Below, piece by piece: positions 1 to 7,700 of a stretch of DNA of 27,369 nt. The stretch lies in IMG/VR virus record IMGVR_UViG_3300029259_000410, positions 1 to 27,369 of that record; one strand, 5' to 3'. The DNA is from a virus. Below the pieces are notes generated by a model. It had not been told where the DNA came from. It did no database searches and worked only from the letters and a program-made list of their open reading frames with translations. Position numbers and translations under genes: made by a program. How positions within the stretch are numbered: position 1 is the first letter of the stretch; each line of letters begins with the position of its first letter.

Positions 1-1
1 G

Positions 2-1027
2 GATGAGTTCTGGCTGATGATGGCTAGAGATTGGAATAGATATAGTCTACAGGAGCATGGCCCTACCACCGAAACCTTTATAGCGACTCAACTTAGCAAC
101 GGTCGGCCTCAATTTGCTATAGATGCCGATATAGCGGAATTGCTTCGGGTAGGAGCTCAAAACGGACACACTTTCCAAACCTCAAGTGGCGGTTTAAACA
201 CGACTTTCACACTGACGTTTCTTGGAACTGTTGATCAAAGTCTAACTATAGATTGGGGTGATGGTTCTACAAGCGGCTACTCAGGTAATGAAGTATCACA
301 CACCTATGCTGGAGTCAGTGACGGAGACACTAAAACCATTAGTGTTACCTGTGCGAGTGAGTTCTATTCTTCTCACATGACAACACTCTATAACTGGGGA
401 ACCACGGCATTTTCTAGCGGTAATGCACTACCTGAATGGCTAAAGTTAATCCAAGTTGATGTGTCTACGGATGTGCCTACCTTTGCTGCTGGAGCCACAT
501 TCGGTAGCTTCTATGGCAACTTCAATCTCAATATAAACGCAGATTTAACAGGTTGGGACGTTAGTAATGTAACCAATATGCAACGTGCGCTAACTAGCAG
601 AACCTTCAACCAAGACATAAGTGGTTGGGACGTTAGCAATGTTAGTAACTTTGCATCCATGTTTTGGGAGGCAAATACTTTCAACCAAGACATTGGTAGC
701 TGGAACATGGGCAATGCAACAACTATGTACGCTATGTTTAATCATTGCTACGTTTTTAATCAAAATATTAGTAGCTGGAATACAGGCAACGTGACCAATA
801 TGAAAAGCGTGTTCTACTATGCTTACGCTTTCAGTCAAGACATTCGTAGTTGGAACGTGACTGGAATTTCAGGTGCTGGAGAGGGCGGACCTTCTGGTCA
901 TTCATTTCTCAATATTTTTTTCCGTGCTGACGCTATGAACAGTCGCTTTGGATTTTCAACAGGAGGCACACAGAATGGTCAAAATCTCCCATACGCCCCG
1001 ATACTAGCTTGGTTTAACTCAGATTAA
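2..1027 (+). CDS. Tail fibre/adhesin with BspA-like (DUF285) repeats, 5'-truncated
   Basis: Probable receptor-binding fibre or appendage protein. The first ATG pair is at 17 and 20, but no ribosome site precedes it and the frame stays open to the left edge (codons for D-E-F-W-L lie before the ATG), so the gene probably starts outside the window. Numbering from the ATG at 17, residues about 69-97 look PKD-like (core TIDWGDGS and SHTYAG). Residues about 175-285 hold five units of about 25 residues with the DUF285/BspA pattern FNQDIssWdvsNVtnMxxMF. Unit starts are near G179, G203, S228, S253 and S278. DUF285 repeats form leucine-rich-repeat-like adhesive solenoids in bacterial surface proteins. 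The C-terminus (about 285-336) is glycine-rich and unassigned. The next gene is a fibre-assembly chaperone, which supports a fibre role. The repeat family call is firm; the exact virion position is inferred. Confidence 0.72.
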   Translation, partial: DEFWLMMARDWNRYSLQEHGPTTETFIATQLSNGRPQFAIDADIAELLRVGAQNGHTFQTSSGGLNTTFTLTFLGTVDQSLTIDWGDGSTSGYSGNEVSHTYAGVSDGDTKTISVTCASEFYSSHMTTLYNWGTTAFSSGNALPEWLKLIQVDVSTDVPTFAAGATFGSFYGNFNLNINADLTGWDVSNVTNMQRALTSRTFNQDISGWDVSNVSNFASMFWEANTFNQDIGSWNMGNATTMYAMFNHCYVFNQNISSWNTGNVTNMKSVFYYAYAFSQDIRSWNVTGISGAGEGGPSGHSFLNIFFRADAMNSRFGFSTGGTQNGQNLPYAPILAWFNSD

Positions 1028-1040
1028 AAGGAACACACTT

Positions 1041-1463
1041 ATGTATTTAAGATTAATTGAAGGGGTTCCTGAGACATATTCAGCGGCCCAATTGCGCAGG
1101 GACAACCCGAACACTTCATTCCCTAGAAGCCCGTCAAATGAACTACTGGAGTCTTATGGTCTTTTTAAGTATTCGATAACGCCACCTACAGGCAGTGCGG
1201 TTAACAGTATTAAAGGCACACCTGAGTTCGCTCTAGTGAATGGCAGTTGGGTGCTGGGAAGCCAGTACGTTCTCTTATCAGATGCACAGTTGGCTTCTCA
1301 GGCAAGGGCGACACGCACCCGTTTATTGGCTAATACAGATTGGACAGCCGTGAGCGATCTTACAATGTCTGATGCTATGACAGCCTATCGTAGTGCCTTG
1401 CGTAATTTACCAGAGCAAGACAACTTCCCTGCAACAATTGTATGGCCCACACAACCGGAATAG
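1041..1463 (+). CDS. Phage tail fibre assembly chaperone-like protein
   Basis: 140 residues. The C-terminal half carries the pattern typical of phage tail assembly chaperones (Phage_tail_APC type): RTRLLANTDWT around residues 92-102, then YRSALRNLPEQ and a closing FPATIVWPTQP. Such proteins are encoded next to fibre genes and help fibre trimerisation or folding without usually being part of the mature virion. The gene lies 13 bp after the BspA-like fibre, whose product is the likely client. An AGGAA ribosome site sits about 8 bp before the ATG. The N-terminal half has no recognised motif. Confidence 0.68.
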   Translation: MYLRLIEGVPETYSAAQLRRDNPNTSFPRSPSNELLESYGLFKYSITPPTGSAVNSIKGTPEFALVNGSWVLGSQYVLLSDAQLASQARATRTRLLANTDWTAVSDLTMSDAMTAYRSALRNLPEQDNFPATIVWPTQPE

Positions 1464-1492
1464 ATCACTAGAACCAGGAGTAAAAAAATAGC

Positions 1493-1771
1493 ATGAGTAT
1501 AGAGTATAGCGGCGAAACCTTTTCTGGTTACAACAAGCCTAAGCGCACCCCTAAGCATTCTTCAAAGTCTCACGTAGTTTTAGCCAAAGAGGGATCTACC
1601 ATTAAGATGATCCGCTTTGGTGAGCAAGGCGCTAAGACAGCAGGCGCACCCAAGGCAGGTGAGTCAGCAGCAATGAAAGCAAAACGTAAGTCATTTAAAG
1701 CAAGGCATGGTGCGAACATAGCCAAAGGTAAAATGTCAGCGGCTTATTGGGCCGATAAATCAAAATGGTAG
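1493..1771 (+). CDS. Small basic phage protein ending in AAYWADKSKW
   Basis: 92 residues, rich in Lys, Ala and Ser. The C-terminal half (KSFKARHGANIAKGKM, then SAAYWADKSKW) is of a kind I recognise from small conserved proteins near structural genes of marine podoviruses. I know no established function. An AGGAG site lies 12 bp before the ATG, slightly far. The charge would suit nucleic-acid or virion-interior binding, but that is inference. It forms a tight cluster with the 41-residue basic gene and the holin downstream. Confidence 0.7.
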   Translation: MSIEYSGETFSGYNKPKRTPKHSSKSHVVLAKEGSTIKMIRFGEQGAKTAGAPKAGESAAMKAKRKSFKARHGANIAKGKMSAAYWADKSKW

Positions 1772-1780
1772 GAGTAACGT

Positions 1781-1906
1781 ATGGCTGTTAAAAAACCAGT
1801 TCCTAAAGGGTCTCACAAAATGCCTAATGGAAAGATCATGAAAGATTCTGCAATGCCTAAAAAAGGGGCAAAGAAAAAAGTAGCGATGAAAAAAGGCGGT
1901 TACTAA
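1781..1906 (+). CDS. 41-residue lysine-rich peptide
   Basis: Short frame starting at ATG 1781 and ending with TAA at 1904-1906. The product has 13 lysines and no acidic residue except D22; it starts MAVKKPVPKGSHKMPNGK and ends KKGGY. An AGGAG ribosome site at 1770-1774 overlaps the previous stop codon and sits 6 bp before the ATG, so translation is plausible and coupled. It lies 4 bp before the holin start. Nothing hydrophobic suggests a membrane peptide. It could bind nucleic acid or be a minor virion component. No function is known to me. Confidence 0.6.
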   Translation: MAVKKPVPKGSHKMPNGKIMKDSAMPKKGAKKKVAMKKGGY

Positions 1907-1910
1907 AAGT

Positions 1911-2270
1911 ATGGGTATTTTAAGTACGATTTTTGGTACAGGGGATGTCATTAGTAAAGGGCTTGACCTCATTGATGACATCCATAGCTCTGAGACTGAG
2001 CTAATCGAGGCAAAGTCCAAAGCAAAAACACAGCTTATGCAAAGTTATGCGCCGTTTAAAATTGCACAGCGTTACCTTGCTTTGATGTTTGGTTTGTCCT
2101 ATGTCACAGCATTTTGGCTGTGTATTGGATTGGTCTTTTTAGATAAGCCTATGGACCCTGTGATCCAAGTTATGGAAGTGTTCAGTATATCTATGATCAT
2201 GCTAATTATCGTCACTTTTTACTTTGGTGGCGGGCTTGCAGAAGGCGTTATAAGTAAGCGCAAAGCATAG
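1911..2270 (+). CDS. Holin, GTA/3TM type (Holin_3TM family)
   Basis: 119 residues with the layout of the family 'holin of 3TMs, for gene-transfer release': an N-terminal amphipathic segment (GILSTIFGTGDVISKGLDLIDD), a charged helix, the conserved stretch YAPFKIAQRYLALM around 46-59, then two clear membrane spans at about 55-77 and 88-110 and a basic tail (SKRKA). It would permeabilise the inner membrane at lysis and let a cytosolic peptidoglycan enzyme out. The start follows the previous gene by 4 bp with only a weak ribosome site, suggesting coupling. A hairpin terminator follows at 2285-2305. The M15 peptidase on the other strand is the natural partner. Confidence 0.78.
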   Translation: MGILSTIFGTGDVISKGLDLIDDIHSSETELIEAKSKAKTQLMQSYAPFKIAQRYLALMFGLSYVTAFWLCIGLVFLDKPMDPVIQVMEVFSISMIMLIIVTFYFGGGLAEGVISKRKA

Positions 2271-2284
2271 CTACTCTCTTTCAC

Positions 2285-2305
2285 AAACCCACGTAAGTGG
2301 GTTTT
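2285..2305 (+). terminator. Hairpin terminator after holin gene
   Basis: Perfect 8-bp stem AAACCCAC (2285-2292) and GTGGGTTT (2297-2304) with a GTAA (GNRA) tetraloop, followed by one more T. It lies 15 bp past the holin stop. The short T run makes efficiency uncertain. Confidence 0.65.
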
Positions 2306-2401
2306 GATTGCCTGACGTTCTATAACAAAGTCCTATGAGGGTAATTCGCCTTCCAAATACATATACTACACGTTGTTCCCCACCCACACATAACAGTTGA
2401 G

Positions 2402-2680
2402 TTGATAGGCATGCTTGAGCAACGCTTTGACAGATTAGACGCGAAAGTCGATAAGATAGCGGATGCTATGACTAAGCTTATTGAGCATGACACAAAAATA
2501 GAAGGGCTCGTTAGGCATAACACTGTACAGGATGACCGACTAAATAAGCATTCTGGGGAAATTGATAATCACGCTATTAAGTTAGCGACAGTCACTAAAG
2601 CCGCTGGAACAAACGAATGGTTTATTCGTGTTTTGATTGCTGGTTTAGTGACTACCATGTTCTTTCTAGTAAGGGGCTAA
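2402..2680 (+). CDS. Small coiled-coil protein with C-terminal membrane anchor
   Basis: 92 residues from TTG at 2402, or 89 from ATG at 2411 (MLEQRFDRLDAKVDK). Upstream ribosome signals are weak for both; the frame closes at a TAA at 2342-2344. Most of the chain is a charged heptad-like helix (residues about 5-55), followed by one C-terminal membrane span (about 73-90, WFIRVLIAGLVTTMFFLV). This resembles XhlA-type hemolysin/lysis accessory proteins and small phage membrane proteins beside holins, but I see no diagnostic motif. Its place after the holin suggests a lysis accessory role. It converges with the minus-strand gene at 2686, with 5 bp between the stops. Confidence 0.6.
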   Translation: MIGMLEQRFDRLDAKVDKIADAMTKLIEHDTKIEGLVRHNTVQDDRLNKHSGEIDNHAIKLATVTKAAGTNEWFIRVLIAGLVTTMFFLVRG

Positions 2681-2685
2681 CTAGA

Positions 2686-2889
2686 TCACTGCCTTGTTCT
2701 TCTTTCGATCCATCCGTTAATCGAATCTTCACAGACTAGTCCCGCCGACAACAATTCATTTATAGAATCACAAGTCGCATCTATTTCCCAGCGCTCTTGG
2801 GTATAGACAGCTAGTTGAGTCTCACCTGAAATAGTAACCAGCATGTATGTCCGGATATCTACAGTGTTTGTGATAGGGGTAACGTTCAT
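2686..2889 (-). CDS. Hypothetical 67-residue protein
   Basis: Minus-strand frame with an AGAAGG ribosome site about 9 bp before the ATG at 2889, which supports expression. The product is acidic to neutral with mixed beta and alpha character, no membrane span and no motif I recognise. It is the last gene of the minus-strand island, separated from the M15 gene by 111 bp that contain an AT-rich inverted repeat. Function unknown. Confidence 0.5.
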   Translation of the reverse strand: MNVTPITNTVDIRTYMLVTISGETQLAVYTQERWEIDATCDSINELLSAGLVCEDSINGWIERRTRQ

Positions 2890-2960
2890 TTTAATATGAC
2901 CTTCTTTGAGGTTTAATTAGTACACCCGACGTAACTTAGCTGAGATATTAAGGAATGCCA

Positions 2961-2989
2961 ATATAATCTACTAAAATAGTTGATTATAT
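2961..2989. repeat. AT-rich inverted repeat, 12 of 13 bp stem with AAA loop
   Basis: Arms ATATAATCTACTA (2961-2973) and TAGTTGATTATAT (2977-2989) pair at 12 of 13 positions around a 3-nt loop (AAA on plus, TTT on minus). It lies 11 bp past the stop of the minus-strand M15 gene and before the last minus-strand gene. It could be a weak terminator, an RNA 3'-end stabiliser or a hairpin binding site. Confidence 0.55.
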
Positions 2990-3000
2990 TTCTTACACTT

Positions 3001-3354
3001 TTATGTCCCCCAACGCGCTTTAATCCCTCTGGTATCAATATGGGTAAAGGAGCTGTACTTACCAATACCAAACTGACTGGGGTATAGGGTGTCTAAGTAA
3101 GTGTAAACGTCACCAGGTGTGGCTCCTTTTACAACAATGTCAGCTGCACGCCCATGCTTGTGCTGTGATCGAGGCGAGCCCCCTATGTGACTGTTGTGTG
3201 TCTCACAACGGGCTGAACTGTTAATGTTAACGGGAGCATCAAAATGCTTACGGAGAACCGTAAGCACCTCAATTAACTCTGCGTCCACTGTGTCAAAGCC
3301 ACATCCGCACGAACATGCAAACTCACTTCTATCAAAGTAAGGTGAAATACTCAT
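3001..3354 (-). CDS. Peptidase M15 family (probable endolysin / D-Ala-D-Ala-type peptidase)
   Basis: 117 residues, the usual size of phage Peptidase_M15_3 proteins. The zinc-site signature is present: S63-x-H65-x-x-G68-x-A70-x-D72 and the second motif H105-x-D107 (FTHIDTR), giving probable ligands H65, D72 and H105. The N-terminus has the family-typical cysteine cluster FACSCGCGF (C14, C16, C18). The enzyme would cut peptide bonds in peptidoglycan. There is no signal peptide, so it needs a holin to reach the wall, and one is encoded at 1911. The start immediately follows the glutaredoxin stop, so the two genes are probably co-translated with PhoH from the same minus-strand message. Confidence 0.85.
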   Translation of the reverse strand: MSISPYFDRSEFACSCGCGFDTVDAELIEVLTVLRKHFDAPVNINSSARCETHNSHIGGSPRSQHKHGRAADIVVKGATPGDVYTYLDTLYPSQFGIGKYSSFTHIDTRGIKARWGT

Positions 3355-3582
3355 TTATGCTCCTTGGAGGGCTAGTTTAAGTTCAGTGAAACCACCAACG
3401 TGGTCATAGTTAAAGTAAATCTGCGGGACTTCTACGAATCCCGCATCTTTAATCATTGCTAGTGCATGTGCGTTCTCAGGTGAACGGACGTTCACATAAG
3501 TAAAGCTTTTGCCTTCAGTAGCAAGTAATTGGATGGCTTGTTTGCAGTAGGAACACTGAGTGTGCCCATAGACTTTGTACAT
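3355..3582 (-). CDS. Glutaredoxin
   Basis: 75 residues, a minimal glutaredoxin fold. The dithiol active site is C10-S-Y-C13, the cis-proline motif is V52-P53, and the glutathione-binding GG pair is at G63-G64 (HVGGFTEL). It would reduce disulfides using glutathione; in phages it is often linked to ribonucleotide reductase during DNA synthesis, though no reductase lies in this window. The ATG overlaps the PhoH stop codon by one base and the stop abuts the M15 start, a tightly coupled arrangement. Confidence 0.9.
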   Translation of the reverse strand: MYKVYGHTQCSYCKQAIQLLATEGKSFTYVNVRSPENAHALAMIKDAGFVEVPQIYFNYDHVGGFTELKLALQGA

Positions 3583-4298
3583 TACATCACCCCTACTTCA
3601 GCAAAGCCCATAACAATTTCACGACAAATGTCTGAACGGACAATGTCGTCAAACTCATTAAAGTCAACATGCTGGACCATACGGGTTAAACGAGGAGACT
3701 TCTCACGGAGGTCTAGGAAATGACTTAAGCCAGAGCCCTGCGGTAGATCACATTGTGCTAAGTCACCACACAGCACAAGCGTAGAATTCTTACCAATACG
3801 GGTCACAATGGATATGAGTTCTTCCAGTGTGCAGTCTTCTGCTTCATCCACAATGATGAATGCGTTTGACCAGGAGTTGCCTTTCACATTCTCAAGAGGT
3901 ACGAAGTCAATCATGTGGATTTCTTCTTTGAGCATGTAACTAAGTTGCCCATGTGAGAACTCCTCACTCAGGGCCCCTAGAATCGGTCTGAGCCAGTGTT
4001 TCATCTTCTCCTCATGAGTGCCCTTGGCAAAGCCAACCGACCTAGAGGCGGACACTGCTGGACGCATAAGGATGATTTGAGAGACAGCTGACTGTTTTAA
4101 CCAGAGTGCGGCAATTCGTGCAGGGATATATGTCTTGGATGTACCTGGGTATCCGGTAGCAAAAGTAATGGGAGAACTCTTAATGTTGGTGATGTACTCA
4201 GCCTGTATTTGGTTAAGCGGCTCAAGAGGTGCAGCTGGTTGCCAGGTATTCTCAGCTTTTTCGGAACGACTAGCAGTTTTTCTAGCAGTTTTGCCCAT
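3582..4298 (-). CDS. phoH: PhoH-like P-loop ATPase
   Basis: 238 residues from the ATG at 4298, chosen because TAAGGA lies about 9 bp upstream; a TTG nine codons earlier at 4325 lacks that support. Walker A is G49-YPGTSK-T56 and Walker B is IIVDEAED (D151, E152). The typical RPAV...GFAKG...EKM segment (79-98) and the sensor motif CGDLAQCD (177-184) are present. PhoH proteins are ATPases, some fused to RNase-type domains, and are widespread in marine phages; their phage role is unsettled (RNA metabolism or phosphate stress). Walker A and B differ slightly from the common GxAGTGKT and DEAQN. It is first in the minus-strand island and faces the divergent tail operon. Confidence 0.88.
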   Translation of the reverse strand: MGKTARKTASRSEKAENTWQPAAPLEPLNQIQAEYITNIKSSPITFATGYPGTSKTYIPARIAALWLKQSAVSQIILMRPAVSASRSVGFAKGTHEEKMKHWLRPILGALSEEFSHGQLSYMLKEEIHMIDFVPLENVKGNSWSNAFIIVDEAEDCTLEELISIVTRIGKNSTLVLCGDLAQCDLPQGSGLSHFLDLREKSPRLTRMVQHVDFNEFDDIVRSDICREIVMGFAEVGVM

Positions 4299-4337
4299 AG
4301 TTTTAGTCCTTAGATGCGTTAACAAGGTGGTGGAGTG

Positions 4338-4353
4338 CTTTCAATGGTGAAAG
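4338..4353. repeat. Short perfect hairpin in divergent intergenic region
   Basis: CTTTCA (4338-4343) and TGAAAG (4348-4353) form a 6-bp stem with a 4-nt loop ATGG. It lies between the divergent phoH and tail operons and overlaps the -35-like element of a possible plus-strand promoter, so it could be an operator or a structured promoter element. Confidence 0.4.
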
Positions 4354-4375
4354 GTTCGGCAGGCATTTATATACT
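4347..4375 (+). promoter_or_regulatory. Possible sigma70-like promoter for the tail operon
   Basis: GTGAAA (4347-4352), a 17-bp spacer and TATACT (4370-4375) match the sigma70 boxes at 4 of 6 and 5 of 6 positions. Transcription would begin near 4382, about 30 bp before the first tail gene. This was read by eye in an AT-rich gap, so chance is a real alternative. I found no comparable match for the minus-strand phoH gene. Confidence 0.35.
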
Positions 4376-4410
4376 GGGTACGTTCATTTTTATTAGTGCA
4401 AAAGGTTTTT

Positions 4411-4746
4411 ATGACTACATTGACTATTACCGCAGATAACCACTACACACTCAACATGGTTTACAAAGATGAGGCGGGTTATGTGATCAATCTTGATGGT
4501 GCAACGGCTAAATTTGTAATGCGACGTTCAATGTACTCGCCGGTACTGATTAATCGCATTGCAGTGATTACTGGTGAGACTGGCTCAATTCTTATTGAGT
4601 TAACTCCAGCAGACACTGCTGAGCTACTTGATAAAGTAATTGAAGAGCAATTCGTATTTGGTGTCAGCCTAACGCAGGCAGATGGTACAAAAACTGTAAT
4701 TGCTTCTGGTGAAGTATCCCTTCAGCAAAATATTGCACGAGATTAA
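4411..4746 (+). CDS. Putative tail/baseplate accessory protein (BppU-N-like)
   Basis: 111 residues from ATG 4411, chosen over an upstream GTG at 4396 because AAAAGG lies 5 bp before it. It is beta-rich: NHYTLNMVYKDEAGYVINLDG, a central FVMRR strand and a closing GEVSLQQNI. This reads like the small beta-sandwich found at the N-terminus of phage baseplate upper proteins and other tail attachment proteins. It ends 3 bp before the large fibre gene, so it is likely a fibre partner or attachment adaptor. The family assignment is tentative. Confidence 0.5.
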   Translation: MTTLTITADNHYTLNMVYKDEAGYVINLDGATAKFVMRRSMYSPVLINRIAVITGETGSILIELTPADTAELLDKVIEEQFVFGVSLTQADGTKTVIASGEVSLQQNIARD

Positions 4747-4749
4747 AGC

Positions 4750-7700
4750 ATGACTGATCAATCACTGGACATAACGGTAAGTAATCCTACCGTTGTAGTT
4801 ACCCCTGCTCAAAATAGCGCAGTAACTATTAATGCAAATGATGCGACAGTGGTTGTGGCTGAGTCAGCAAACCAACTGACCCTCTCCCCTACTGCCCTAC
4901 AAACAGTGGAAGTCTATGACCCAACACAGGGTTTAAAGTTTACGACTAACCCTAACAACCCGTTCTTGAGTACGGCAACGTGCAACGCAACAGTGGGTAA
5001 CGTTGTCTCTGTAGCAGGCTTTTGTGCCATAACACTGCGGTGGGTTACCACAGGCGACAGTGCACACGTAAATATTTACCGTGCTACATCCACTAACTTT
5101 GCTCATGCTGAAAGGATTGGTGACAGTGACGAAGAAGCTCACACAGATACTGTTGAACCAGGGGTGGCATACACCTATTGGTTTGAGCCAGTGGACTACA
5201 ATGGCACTACAGGGCCCCTATCCTTGCCTCACAGCGCTACAAGCGGTAATAACGCAATTGGGTTTGTAGAAGCGTTAGGTGATTTAACTGCAGCTCACCT
5301 TAGCCCAGAGCTAACAAACCTGCTTAACCAAATTATTGGTGATTCTGCAGATGAACAAGCTGCTTTGCGCGATGGTGCAATTAGCGACCAAGCCATCTAC
5401 ATTGATTCTCAATACGGGCAGCTACTACAATTTGTGAACCAATACAAAGCAGAGATGGATACTGCTGATAGTTACTCTTTGGCTCAACTAGAATCCCAGT
5501 CCCTGTACTTTGCCACACAAACAATTGCACTAGCACAACAAATTAATGCTCTTTCTGCTTCTGTAGCTACGGATATTGCCGCAGCAAACGCTGCTATTAC
5601 CCAAGAACAGACGACCCGTGCTAACGAGATTGAAGCTGTAGCGTTAACAGTAACCACATTAGATTCGACATTTAGCACAGATCTTTCTGCTACCAATGCA
5701 CTTATTAGTAGCGAGGCTGGAACGCGTGCCAACGCGGTGGAAGCCGTAGCAGGGGAGGTTACCCGGTTAGAGACAGACTTTCAGACAGATCTTACCTCAA
5801 CCCAATCACTACTGACACAAGAAGCCAGTACACGTTCTGCAGAGAACTTGGCTCTAGCACAGACAGTTACCCAATTGTCTGCAGACCTTACGACCAACGA
5901 AAACAGTATTAACGCTTCACTGAGTAATCAGAACTCGACTTTAGCTACGCTTGATAGTGCTTTGGCTTCGACTCAGCAGTCGTTAGTAGCTAATTACGAC
6001 ACACTCAATGCGGGTATCACCTCAGAAGCCAACGTCAGGGCTTCAGCAGCGGGGGCGTTAGCAGGACGCTTAGATACGTTAGAAGCGGGGGATTCAACCA
6101 CAGGCTCTGTGGCGTGGGCAACGAATAACACACTGGTAACTGCTAACTCTTACGCTGATGATATCGCATCTGATGCAGCACAATCTTTAAGCGAATCAGT
6201 GGATACTTTTGGTTCCCAGCTAAGTAACCTACGTGTACAAGCGCGTCAGGGAAACAACCTGTTAGATATGTCTGTGTGGGTGCCTCAATCAATTGACGAC
6301 AGTCTAGTGGGCGTCAACGGTGGTGAATGGATTCTTAACGGCTTACCGAGCGAGAACACTCTTTTACTGCACAGCGAAGGCCCAAGCGGGCACTCTGATG
6401 TGGTGTGGCAAGCTAAATCCATTAACGGCAATGCTGATGGTGGGTGGAATACAGGAAGCTTTGATGTTGATTCCAGTAAGACTTACCGGGCTGTTGTTTG
6501 GATTAAGAAGATGGATACCAATGATGGCACCACTTACTTTGGCTGCATGGGAAACATCCAGAAGAATCTGAATGGATCGGCTAACTTTAATCCGTACTTC
6601 TTCACTGGTGATCTACCGGAGCTCAATAAGTGGTACTTATTAGTGGGTATACTTCACGGCGCTAGCTATGAAGGGGGTTATTCAAGTGTATCGGGTGTCT
6701 ACGACCCTACTACAGGCGAGAAAGTAGTAGATTGTACAGAGTTCAAGATGGACTCCAATACTACAACGCAGTCGCACCGTAGCTACTTGTACAGCACAAA
6801 TACTTGGGACGTTATCCAGTATTTTGCCTATCCCCGCTTTGAGGCAGTAGATGGTAATGAGCCTAGTCTTGGCGCATTAATGTCCACCAGTGATTTCGTC
6901 AATACTGTGTCAGTCACCAAGAGATCTGTTGATGGAATACTTGGTGAGTACGCTGTTAAGATTGATGATAACAATCGTGTAGCAGGCTTTGGTTTAATCA
7001 ATGGCTCAGGTACATCAGCCTTTGATATTGTGGCAGACAAGTTTTCTATAGCTAATCCAGACACACCCACCACTAAAGACTTTTACTACGATACCGTCGC
7101 TAATACATTAAAGTTCCGTGGGCAACTTATTCTCAGTAATGGGACAGGCGGCACGTATACTGTGTCTGACGTTAGTGATATTCAGGCTCAAGACGGTAGA
7201 GGCGTAGACTTTACAACTGAGCTGTACCAGAGAAGCTCATCTAATACTAGAGGATATTCGGGTTGGGGCACTTATGCAGACGCCCTCCCTTTAAGCGATA
7301 CTGAACCTTTCTTGTGGAACAAGACTACCACTACTTACACTGATGGCACTGACTACACTAACGTTAGGGTTATAGCGCAGAAAGGTGATAACGGTGAACC
7401 AGGCAATCCTGGTTCTGGCGGTGCAGGCTTTTACCGTTATGGGTCAAATACGGGTAATTGGCCTGGGAACGCCACAGTAAACACTCGCTTAGAGTCAGTT
7501 GCTGGGCGTCCACCCGTTCAAGATGACGTATTCACTATTTACAAGAACAGTGACCCCGCCGTAAGCAATACAAAACGCTATGATGGAAGCGCATGGGTTG
7601 CTGCAGCGCTGTTAATTGATGGGGATATGATTGCCACAGGCACTATCGCCGGTAATAGAATTGTAGCTGGATCACTTACAGTAGACACAGCCAATATAAC

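Noticed and set aside
17-22. ATG-ATG as true start of the BspA-like fibre
   Set aside because: The frame is open to the left edge and no ribosome site precedes the ATGs, so the gene is more likely truncated by the window.
590-838. Minus-strand open frames with repeated phrases
   Set aside because: The repetition comes from the BspA-like repeats on the plus strand read backwards; not a separate gene.
2666-2684. CTAGT...ACTAG inverted repeat between the convergent stops
   Set aside because: Only 5 bp with a 9-nt loop and no T run on either strand; too weak to call a bidirectional terminator.
7381-7425. Collagen-like domain in the large fibre
   Set aside because: Only a few Gly-x-Pro-like triplets are present; too short to call a collagen domain.
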